Shown here: positions 44,801-54,209 of the stretch, in pieces
How positions within the stretch are numbered: position 1 is the first letter of the stretch
How the letters are laid out: every line of letters starts with the position of its first letter
NCBI GenBank assembly: GCA_009733715.1
Contig: WMKJ01000017.1
Coordinates: 95,880 to 159,879, forward strand
Direction of reading: 5' to 3'
Length of the DNA: 64,000 nt
Source of the DNA: Herpomyces periplanetae
Lineage: Eukaryota > Ascomycota > Laboulbeniomycetes > Herpomycetales > Herpomycetaceae
Translations under genes and position numbers: made by a program
Notes under the pieces: model-generated
The model's input: the letters and a program-made list of their open reading frames with translations, nothing else
What the model was told of the DNA's origin: nothing
Databases searched by the model: none

Positions 44801-46357
44801 GTTGTAGAATTTGCGAGTCGATTGACCAATGCACTAATGCAAGTTGGAACACCCAACGGAGTTGCTTCACTTCAATTAGCAACTATACTACAACACTTAG
44901 GGCGGCACGCCTTCAGCAAGATGGGGACGCTGAAGTTAGCTCAATATTTAGCTGATCTAGAAGAGAAGTTTGGGGTAGTATTATACATTGCAGATACAAG
45001 CGTTCAGTCACCCTGGACGCAAACTTGCATAAGTAAAGCAGATTGTATTTTGCTTGTTGGATTAGCCGAGGCATCACCAGGTATTGGAGAATACGAAAGA
45101 TTTTTACTTACTACAAAAACTACTGCGGTCAAAGAATTAGTTCTTTTACATCCTACAAACTACTGTCCGGTTGGTCTAACACGTAAATGGTTAGAAAATC
45201 GACCGTGGATTAACGGGCTGCATCACCATATTCATATGAACTTCAATACACCGGTGGAACCGGCGATCCCTCGAGCTCGTAGATTTGGGAGCGCCTTGAA
45301 ACATCATGTTCAAGCATTGCAGGAACATATTTCAAAATACGCATCACGAAGATTTCAAAATCGCCCTCTTTACTCGACAACAGCAGCATTTAAAAGTGAT
45401 TTTCACCGATTAGCTCGTCATTTACGCGGGAAATCCATTGGGCTCGTATTAGGCGGTGGAGGAGCTAGAGGGATTGCACATATTGGAGTATTGCAAGCGT
45501 TTGAAGAAGCAGGAATTCCAATTGATATTGTAGGTGGAACTAGCATTGGTGCGCTAATCGGGGGATTATACGCATGGGACGGGGATGTGATACCAACACT
45601 TGTTAAGGCAAAGAAATTTTCATATCGCATGAATAGTGTGTGGCGATTCTTATTAGATTTAACATATCCAACGGCATCTTATACTACAGGCCATGAGTTT
45701 AATCGGGGAATATTCAAAACGTTTGGAAATGCACAAATCGAGGATTTCTGGATTCCATTTTATTGTAATAGCACCAATATATCAAAATCTCGACCGGAAA
45801 TTCATACATCAGGTTATGCATGGCGATACGTACGGGCATCAATGAGTTTAGCGGGATTATTACCACCAATCTGTGATTATGGTAATATGTTGCTCGATGG
45901 GGGATACATAGATAATTTAACAGTAGCACACATGAAGCGGCTAGGAGCTGATGTGATCTTTGCAGTTGACGTTGGAAGTGTAGATGATTCTACACCTCAG
46001 ACATACGGTGATTCATTATCAGGAGCATGGGCTGTTTTAAACCGTTGGAATCCCTTTACCGCGGTACCAAATCCACCGACACTTTCAGAAATTCAGAGCC
46101 GATTAGCCTATGTTTCATCGGTTGACGCGTTGGAACGGGCCAAAAATACCCAAGGATGTCATTATATGCGCCCTGAGACGGATCATTTTGGAACGTTGGA
46201 ATTTGGTAGTTTTGACGCTATTCGTGCAGTAGGTTATACATATGCCCGGAATTTTGTTGAAAGGTTGCGCCAGGATATGACACTTCCAGTTCTGTTAAAT
46301 CACGATGGTGATAAATGGCAACAAAGACGAACGGCGGGCCGTCGCGCCAGTATCTAG
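41867..46357 (+). CDS. NTE1: Lysophospholipase Nte1 (neuropathy target esterase family)
   Basis: ER-anchored serine hydrolase that deacylates phosphatidylcholine to glycerophosphocholine. The single exon from ATG at 41867 encodes 1496 residues. The N-terminus has a signal-like stretch (MKSFTLLLLAIGYCIQ) and a membrane segment near residues 75-100 (LSFTTVIFILIAIACIISMI). Three cyclic-nucleotide-binding-like domains follow, at roughly 150-385, 640-805 and 830-930, with Ser-rich linkers between. The patatin domain lies at about 1185-1350: glycine-rich GLVLGGGGARGIAHIGVL, nucleophile elbow GGTSIGAL with Ser1226, and dyad partner Asp1344 in LLDGGYIDNL. All catalytic parts are intact. The protein is somewhat shorter than yeast Nte1 (1679 aa). 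It converges on ATH1. Confidence 0.96.
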   Translation: MKSFTLLLLAIGYCIQAESYTDRPPEVQNIPVNSGSAQHIKVGLFGTIAGSIFALIKIVMKSFSTALYRLFSMSLTLTLSFTTVIFILIAIACIISMIVRYRVMTVYARLPAELKRTESRIEIFPNNPAGDNKPGLSNYLDEFLSAIKIFGYLERPVFHELTRTMRTRKLFAGETLLLEEEKGFCLVVDGLVQIFVKSQNDDASGQDCSSDDADDDCPETRGHNQKYQLLTEVKSGAPLSSLFSILSLFTEEVKLKYQESMTSSVGSFRERKESKSTGDDFEQLTDTSVSEHQTACGGGLSSDMYLKTPSHPLSSFHYMTGSQCESRPSSVDPFKMNIGFDYSRKVSQRNRESIHPDILARSVVNTTIAIIPVSAFRRLTHLYPKSTGQIIQVIITRFNRVTLATAHGYLKLTNEFIKSERAMSRFISFGLPDYLLDAPLVRLKDKFKAERDRIKPDDAVRGIALHNPREGRKHKSTSSIKRGIVAHPRFTSDHSCLLKSRRTSRRAISSDNDGVCTNAGDLIVSYMSSPFMLSQPFHTSHNIRLSSSSRENRGVTSQGVLHIVNEDIENESQHFREAILFCIYKALGLGEASPSQSVSTGESAPRLVSYDHKRKKAVFNNFSSSIETTEPSSFEIESESVGSQFGTALSMEPFLFPMEELIDDVEIIFYPANAVLVEQGKRNPGLFYVIDGILEVSVAEEPNNVDLSVRLGTSYDSLLPSPNALRSKSGSRLSKMAFHRDGNSILDPSNGSKPYKWRRNSFLIKPGGIAGYVGTVSDHRSFVEVTAKTNVYVGFLPRKSVERIAEKYPIVLLTLAKRLTWIIPKLILHIDFALEWMQASAGQIIFKQNEESDAIYIVLNGRLRALRESETGEVSILGEFAQGDSIGELEALTDNARPGSLHAIRDGELARFPITLFNSLAFEHPEISITISKVIAQRMRALMDDINKVRGAAVVHTNPSSTINLRTISIIPVASGVPVVEFASRLTNALMQVGTPNGVASLQLATILQHLGRHAFSKMGTLKLAQYLADLEEKFGVVLYIADTSVQSPWTQTCISKADCILLVGLAEASPGIGEYERFLLTTKTTAVKELVLLHPTNYCPVGLTRKWLENRPWINGLHHHIHMNFNTPVEPAIPRARRFGSALKHHVQALQEHISKYASRRFQNRPLYSTTAAFKSDFHRLARHLRGKSIGLVLGGGGARGIAHIGVLQAFEEAGIPIDIVGGTSIGALIGGLYAWDGDVIPTLVKAKKFSYRMNSVWRFLLDLTYPTASYTTGHEFNRGIFKTFGNAQIEDFWIPFYCNSTNISKSRPEIHTSGYAWRYVRASMSLAGLLPPICDYGNMLLDGGYIDNLTVAHMKRLGADVIFAVDVGSVDDSTPQTYGDSLSGAWAVLNRWNPFTAVPNPPTLSEIQSRLAYVSSVDALERAKNTQGCHYMRPETDHFGTLEFGSFDAIRAVGYTYARNFVERLRQDMTLPVLLNHDGDKWQQRRTAGRRASI

Positions 46358-46850
46358 ACCCTAAATTCAAGAGCAAGCAAGCGTTAATTACGCCATTAAC
46401 CCCAACTAACGTACTAGATGGAGATAGGTGGGTAAAGAATGCACGGTAGATAAGCCTACACTAAATCATCTTACAATTTATTATACAGGTGTGTATTGGA
46501 ATCCTATTCTACCCGTTGAAACCACTCTACTTTCATCCTAGCAGCCAAGTGAAAGGTGCACGGCGTAGGTAAGCTAAGATTGTAAAAGATATGTTTATTA
46601 TAACTTTTACAAGTGAACATCAAAAACGACAAGCGACGCGAGCGTGAGCATGCATAGACTATGGTACACGTTGTAGACTAACTGACAAAAACATAAATCA
46701 TAAATCATCACAGTATACAGTACGCACGTACAATAGAGGTAGTAATCTGTGTGTTGCATGTTCATGAAAAAAGAGGAAAGGTTAAAACAACAAACGAATG
46801 TAAGAACGACAAAACGTAGAGTATACGGCGGGACGGTGGCGATGATGATT
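46358..46850. other. Convergent intergenic region, NTE1 / ATH1
   Basis: About 490 bases lie between converging genes and should contain both 3' ends. No gene, repeat or RNA is recognised. Confidence 0.5.
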
Positions 46851-49800
46851 TTACTCTTTAATCAAGGCCCATTGAGCAACACGGGCACCGACATTAGCCA
46901 ACTTACGAGGATTATTCTGGTTGCCCATTACCGTGAGTCGAGCATATTTTGGCACGTTAACGGGATTATCAAAGATAATTGTGGTTGTGTTACCAATGTA
47001 CGAAGTAACAATATTAGCGGCCTCTGCATCATAAGGATATGAAATTGGAATATCCATTTCAACGAGTGGGAAAACGGTTTCTGGGGGATAAAAAGTACTT
47101 GAGTTACTCAAGTCAACGCGAACTCTCTGGGGAGGGGAATCCGACCAGTCAAAGTAAACGGATTTGATACGATGATTACGCTGGATTTCGGGAATGACGA
47201 CGGTCAATTGACTTGGGATATCGGAGCGGGATGGTTGCCAAAGTGTACCAGCAGAACCGTCGACGGCAGCAACGGGAAAACGACCTGACTCAAAAGCCTC
47301 TGATGTAAAAACGGGTTGACATTGTAGGATATCATTTTCAACGGCGGGACCCATAGACGCACGATTACGTATAGTTAACGCATTATCCTTGTCGAGAGAC
47401 AGAACATGCTTTTTCGAACCAACAAAAACCGGAATTGGTGAATAAGAGTAACGGGGATCCGAGTTGGGTAAGCTGGTCAAATATGATGAACGGATAAGTG
47501 TAGTATGCGTTGAATTAGACGAAGCTTGAATGGGATGACCACGCCAGTAAAAGGTACGGTAAACGAGATTGGGGATTTGGGGAGGAAGCGAAGGTGACAC
47601 ACGTATACCGTCGATTAACAATTTAAGACCAAGATACCCGCTGAGGGGGATTCGATAAGACCCACCCATACCGGTTAGAAAAGGGAAAGCTGGATGAGTA
47701 CCACCATTAATTGCGTGTAAATCAACCATTTGTTCAGAGAAAAGATACCAGGGAGCACGCGCATAAGGTAAAGCTGATGATAGCTCATAAGTATACGAAG
47801 CACAACTATTCGTGAAGATGGTATTGGCCAGTATACTGAGTACACTATACGTCATTGCCGGTCCGTCAACCGACTGTCTCATGGCGTAGTAAACTAAATT
47901 AGCCAAAGAATATGAGTCAATTTCATCGAGGAACTCGTAGATTAACATAACGTCGGCTTGTTTAATAACCGTTGAACCGTTCATAGATGAGTACTCCAAG
48001 ATAATGTTAGTACCTTCGTTGACGGGAAGTTTAATATTTTGTGATATATTGCGCCACACTTCGTTAACTGGAAGGTTAAACGTTTGTCGCAATTGATTCG
48101 CCGTTGTAAGGTGCTTAGCAATTAGAGCCAACGAATAAGCAGGTTGATCGATATGATTAGCGTATTCATCCTGATTATCGGGGCAAAGGGCGTGAGTATT
48201 TGAAGAATCATGTTAGAGATAAAACATTCGAGTAAACAATTATGAACAAGCCGTAGCCAGTGAACAAACGAAAATTGAGGAAAAAGAGGGAAGAACTGTA
48301 ATGTCAAAGGAAATTTCAAGGCTAACTGCATACGTACCGGGTCAGTGGCGTTAACAATAGTGAAGGATGATGATGATGCATTCCATTGCACTAGATCAGC
48401 ATAGAAGGTCGCAATGGACTCGAAAATGGGAAAGTACTTGGTTCGGAAGAGTTTTTCATCGCCTGAAGTAAGGTACTGATTTAAGAAAGCCAGTGCAATA
48501 TCACCCGAAATATGGTACTGGTAATCGAAGCAAGGGCCAACACCTGTACAATCACCGAATCGGCCACTTGTCCACGGGTAAACAGCTCCATCGGGTGAAA
48601 ATGAACGATTCCTTTGGGATGATTGGTGAGCTGTTTGCGTATTCAATTGTGCTTGATTGTACAACTTAGAACGGTAATCCGTTACTTGTTGAGCCAGTGT
48701 TGGATAGGATAAGGTTAGGGCAGGATGAATCCATATATCTGCATCCCAGAAAATCATACCACCATATGCATCAGATCCTAGGCCACCAACAGCCACACTA
48801 TTTGAGTAACTGATGGGGTCAACATTGGCAAGCCAATCAGAATGAGAACTAATAACATTCTGTAGTATATTGAAAGGATTTGTTACAGCCATTATTTGTA
48901 AGTCAAGTATATCGGGATTATCTGGTATGAGACCGGTTACCGGATCGCGAAAGCAATCAATGAGTGCGGGAGACATGAGGCTGTTCCACTCAGACTTATG
49001 GGTTACTGAAGCATTGTGAAAGCCAATATTCAAGCCCCATCGAGATGCATTAACAGCCGTATGGTAAGGGTCTTCAAAAGCATCTGAAGACGCTATGCCA
49101 ACATGTTTTTCTATGGTAACAGGTTGTTGGGGTGAAGTATGAATGAAGAAGGACTGAGCTATGGAAGAAGCATTAGTGCCGATTATGGAGGGGTCACTGA
49201 ATAAGTTGGGAGAAATTGGTATGGAAGCGGAGACCGTGGATACAACGTCAGCACGAACATGGGGTAAGCCTACGGGGGAAACTGACGTCCAAATAGCATG
49301 AGAATCAATGACGGAATGCCTACGATGAATCGATCGGACGGCACCGTCACCGTTTAAGGTATCAATGACCATAATATCAGATTCTTCCGATGAAACGATT
49401 GACAACAATATTCCCGCATAATTTACGGCCAATTTATGCACAAACATGGAATAGTGTATATTGAAGGAAGGTGTTTGTATACCGGGGGTCCAAGTAAACG
49501 TCCAATTAAGCAAACCATTTTGAAGATCCAGAGAAGTGGAGAATTGTGAAATGGAAGACGAAGGAGATGACGCATTTAGGATGTAAGGGCCATACTTTAA
49601 GTGAAGGCCTGACCAATGAGGAATGCCGGTAAGAAAACTTTCATGCCCATTGTCGTGATTTAGCCAAGGAAAGTTTGAAGCAGAAAGTGAAGCTGGTTGG
49701 CTGTTCCAAAATCCAGAAATGCTGGCAAATGATTGACGGGCGCTGAACAGAGGCCAACCACTGATGGTGTCACCGTTAACGGGAATATCAACGTCGAAGA

Positions 49801-50014
49801 AAGGTCCTAGCGCGGCAAGATTAATGCCAAGATAGCCGTTACCCAAGCTCATACGAGATTGATAGTGACCTTGATCGAGGTCAGTAGTGGAAATAATCCA
49901 ATGAGCGTCATCCCACGTAAGATTATCATAACGAGTTTGGTAAAGAAATGATTGGACTGGGATAGTAAAAAGGTTAATGAGTACGATTCCGGTGAATGAA
50001 AGCAGGGAAATCAT
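46851..50014 (-). CDS. ATH1: Acid trehalase Ath1 (glycoside hydrolase family 65)
   Basis: Vacuolar or cell-surface enzyme that hydrolyses trehalose to two glucose units. Two exons (48338-50014 and 46851-48170) join over a 167-nt intron with donor GTACGT and acceptor AATCAG. The 998 residues include ATDPDEYANHIDQPAYS across the junction, as in homologues. A signal peptide (ISLLSFTGIVLINLFTIPVQ) precedes the family start FLYQTRYDNLTWDDAHWIIS and SRMSLGNGYLGINLA. Further landmarks are the catalytic-domain stretch MIFWDADIWIHPAL, the YPWTSGRFGDCTGVGPCFDY region, and a C-terminal beta domain. Many N-x-S/T sites fit a secreted glycoprotein. It is shorter than the yeast protein (1211 aa). The residue after FDY is Gln, where I recall Glu in relatives. 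A CACGTG lies 162 bp upstream. Unspliced, it looks like two overlapping frames. Confidence 0.93.
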
Positions 50015-53000
50015 GGTAATTGTAAAAATAATTCAAGGGATAATCATGGAGTGATTAGAGGAGAAACGAAGGTAAGGGCCGGGGAGTCAGCCAGAGGGAA
50101 AGACGTATAGCAAGAAGAAAAATAAGAAATCGAGTATACACAAATTATCGCGAAACAAAAATTGATGACGATAGTCACGTGTGCTGAAGTGACTAGGCTT
50201 CAGAAGATGGGAGCAAGAGGAAGCGATTGTGGGAAGATGAGAATAATCCGATAGATAATGACAAGAGTAAAAGGATGTTATGAAATTGTGAGACGGATTG
50301 ATGGGGTAGCGCGGGGTAATTACAAGATTGACTGTAAGCGGGCGATGGAGAGGAAGAAATTTTAAGGAAAATGTAACAAGTAGATGCGGGGTAAGAGAAA
50401 GGGGAAATAAAATTCGAGGAAGATTTCGGGGTGGAGAAAGGGAGGGTATAAATGGAAGAAGGTTTGGGGCGTTTGGGTTGTGGAATTGAGAAATTGGAAT
50501 GGGAGAAGGGAGGAGGAAGAAAGGAATGGAGAGGAACTGGACGCGGGAATTTATAAAGAAGATCGTGGGCCGAATTGACTCGCTTGGCGAATAGTGCGTA
50601 ATTGACCGCACAAATGACTCAGCGTAGCACAAATGAAAACGAGCGGCGTCTGCGGCGGCGTGAAGCTGGCGTTAGAGTGGAGAATGGACTTAGCGAGCGG
50701 TAAATAGCGTTCCATGATGCGCAGGGCAGCGGTTAATTGCGTTGTGCTGGGGAGAGTGAGATTGAATTACGAAAGATCAAAATGACGCAGTGTAGTCTCG
50801 AGTAGCGTTAACGAGAGGCGGTGGTTCGCACAAATTTGCAAGCGTGCATACACAAATGACGCTAAAAAGGCAAAACAAGCTAGGACAAGACAAGGTAAAG
50901 TGCGGTAAGATAAGACTAATCCACACGCGAGGATTCGAAGAAATGTTTTTTGTCGCGTAAGTACTTGCTAATTGAGCCATGATTCCTTGTAAACGGGGAT
51001 TTTTTGGAGGGGTTTATGTGTTGAAGACGAAAAGTATTTTCGAGGTTTGGCCAGATTTGTTAGTGGTGCATCTGTTAGGATTGAACAATTTGAGTTAACT
51101 TGATCTGATAGGGCTGGCTAGAAAATTTGTGGTAGTAAAAATAATAAAACGGAGTTATTAAGATGAAAATGTTTTAAATGATAATCATTGTAGGCTCAGA
51201 AAAGGTTAATAGGCATTTGAGAGTTTGCTGGGAAGTTGAAGGGAAAAACAAATGTAAGAATTGGATGGGTAACGAAAACTTGTGTAGCCATGAATTTATC
51301 TGCGGAAGTCAACGATTAAACACCAGCTAAGAGTTAATTTTGTTCGGCCGTTTGAGGGTCATTTCAAGAACATTTAACGCGCGGCAAACAAGCGTGAGCT
51401 TACCTGAGCAAGAGATGGAGAAAATTACCGGATTAGGAAAAAATTGGCATTGCAATGCAGATTGCTGTAGGGAAGATGTTGTGTGCGGTACCGCTGGGGG
51501 TTAAGAAGCAAAAGGGTAGATGCAAGATTCGAGACTTACGATGCGTGATGCATGATGCGAGATACGAGCATTTAGCTGCAGGTTGCACGCTTGGGCAAGG
51601 TCTTATAACGGTCGACAGGGCATTAAAAACTCGATCTAGCAATTTTACGTGCACGCACAACCACACCCACACTCCACAATTCATCGTAGTGCAGTGAAAT
51701 ATTCTCGAAGTTTGCTGCTCCTAGCCAAATCCGATGAGCGTTGAAAAAGTCGTCTTCTCCACATGCACTTCATAATTGTTACACACACCAAACCAAAGTT
51801 AATCCGTTAACTCCATTTTTGATGTTACGGATTCCACGTTAAAAACTTCGATCCGTTGTAATTCTGGGGCCGCTATATCTTGAAATCTCGACACGTTTTT
51901 CACTTTTTCTCGCTTATTACCAACGTTTAGCCTTAGCTACTCACCACCACCCATCACACCAAACGTTCTTTCCCATCCTTTTACATACTTTCCTTTTGTC
52001 TCCCACTGCTGTCTAAAATCCCCTCGTCTATCTTTCTTCTCGCGCTTACTTCTAATGGCAATTATTGGCAGTAAAACTCCACTCTCTTGATTTTTTTAAT
52101 TAAACTATTACTTTACCTGAAGTGATGTGTATCTTTCGCTCTTGCCTAAATTCTAAATTCCTTCGCACCAAGCTTCCAATATTCTCCTAACTTTACCAAT
52201 TTATTTCCATTCACCCCCATTTCTACCTTCTCCTTCTATCCTGCTAAAATTACTCATCCTTATTATTGGCTCATCCTTCATTGTACTTTCCTGATCTAGC
52301 TTCTCAACTATCAATTTACTTGCCAATTTATTGTTTGGTCGATAAATCGGTCGTTAATTTTGCGCATTTAGTGCGCCTAATTCGCCGCCCTGCCCAGTCG
52401 TACTGTTCTGCGCACTTCGCCTTATTTCGCTTCCCTTCTATTTCCTATTTGCCTAAATTTTTACACCCATTTCACCGCTCCAGTCTTCCTTAAAGAACCT
52501 CTCTCCCAGTTTAGGGATTTATATGTTTCTGTTGTCTTTACTATACTGCATCATCTTACGCCACCTCCACCATACCCTTTCCCTTCTAAACTCTCCTTAG
52601 CCCAACTTGCTACTAAGTCGTAATTTCGTCGGTTTAATCCAAAGTTATATTCCACTCCACTCTAGACACTCATAAACTTCATTTTTACCAATCGTTCTGT
52701 ACCATACAAATCGTAATCGCATAATTATTTTTTAATTTTAAGCATCTAAACCCAGCCTGCCTAACACTCAACCCCCCCTCCCCCCAAAATCATTCTCCCT
52801 TTCTCACTTTCCTAAAGGCAAGGATTCAAGTGAATCAAGCGTACATTCACGTTAAACGCATTTCAAGCACTCCATCAATCAGGGATACCTAAGTTTGCCA
52901 ACTATATTTTGGCATTCCTTTTCGTATTATTTAGACATGATTTACAAAAGAGCATACTTCATCTCCAACATATTATTGGTCATCTACTCATTTTTCTACT

Positions 53001-54209
53001 ATCTAGCGTCTCACTCACTACACACTAGTCAGATTATCAAGAGTGTAATAGTCACTATATGTACTCTCACTGACAATAATTCGATTCGCTTCGTAAAACA
53101 TTCTTTTATGCATATGCACACACACACACACACACACACATGCGCTTTTACTTGCTCATGCAAGAATGCACTCACCCGCCCACCCACGTATGCGCTCACT
53201 ATTTCCTCCCCACCTCACAAACTTACCTACTCTCTTCATCAACATCACCCTCCTCCGTTAGTACCCCCTATACCTTCCATACATCGACTCTATCCTCCTA
53301 AAATCTCACCCATCATTCCACCTTTTTATCTCTATCCACATTATTTCTCTCATCATTCGCTTAACGCACAATCATATCGCCATCTATACCTTTCAGCAAT
53401 ACACCCCATTCATCTCGTCTTAAAAATGATTTATAGAAATCTAATAAAACTGCTCTTTCCCTTTCAGGAATAGATACAACTAAAAACACCTCTATTCCCA
53501 TATATTAATCATCTACTACTACCCAAATATCCCTCCTTCCTAATACGTTCATGTTTCATCTCAATAATTCTTGTTAATTTAGCATCTCCTTCCCCAATTC
53601 TCACTTTCAAATCCTTGCCTTTTCTCCACTTTACTCGTTTCATCCCATTAGTTTTTTCCCTTTCCCGTATACATCTCCTCCCTTTTACTTCCAATTGCCC
53701 TATTCGGTAACTCCTCTCATTTCTTTCCATCTTGTCTTGAAATCATGTCCCGCTATCCATTCCAACTTCTACTTTTCCACTATACGCTTCTTTCCTAATT
53801 AACTTTTATCCACATCTTCGTTCCTTCTAAAATCTCATAACAATTGCTCAAATCTCCCTTTTTTCTTTCGTAAATTCCTACATATAATCTCCATTCATAA
53901 CCTCTTAACATCTTTCCTCCACTCTTCATCTCCTCTCTCTACTACTCTTTTCTCGCCCATTTTTCCAATCGTTACTTTTTTTCATCTTTAACCCGTTAAT
54001 CCCACCTTCGAAACATCTTGCTTTTCCCCTCTTCTTACACTTCCGTCGTTAACATTACCATCATCGTCAACTTCAGTTATACCTCCTCTTCCCTTCCCTC
54101 CGTCTACCCCTACCTCTGATCTGAAACCTTCCCCCTCTCTATCTTTGCAAGCCTTAAGCTAAATTCGTCTTACCCGTCTTAACCACTAATATCTCTGTTC
54201 CATGTTGCC
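50015..54209. promoter_or_regulatory. 4.2 kb divergent intergenic region, ATH1 / TBC gene
   Basis: This is the longest gap in the window. Next to ATH1 (50015 to about 50700) the minus strand is C/T-rich, and next to the TBC gene (about 51900-54209) the plus strand is C/T-rich, so each gene has a pyrimidine-rich upstream region on its own coding strand. CACGTG is present at 50176-50181, and a (CA)12 microsatellite at 53117-53140. Open frames up to 190 codons exist, but they are low-complexity products of pyrimidine-rich DNA. No RNA gene was confirmed. Confidence 0.6.
53117..53140. repeat. (CA)12 microsatellite
   Basis: An uninterrupted run of twelve CA units in non-coding DNA, 1.07 kb upstream of the TBC gene. 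Confidence 0.95.

Noticed and set aside
46851-50014. Apparent frameshift splitting acid trehalase into two overlapping frames
   Set aside because: A 167-nt GT..AG intron (48171-48337) joins them in frame and restores family sequence.
50087-50632. 181-codon minus-strand frame upstream of ATH1
   Set aside because: It is a low-complexity Pro/Ser/Leu/His product of a pyrimidine-rich tract in the ATH1 promoter or leader, without family features.
50921-50985. tRNA-like boxes on the minus strand (TGGCTCAATTAG followed by TTCGAATCC)
   Set aside because: The A- and B-box-like words are present, but the arms that should pair (D stem, T stem, acceptor) are not complementary, so it is not a tRNA.
52895-53473. 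192-codon plus-strand frame with His/Thr repeats
   Set aside because: It has no ATG at its start, overlaps the CA microsatellite, and its composition follows from C/T-rich DNA without stops.
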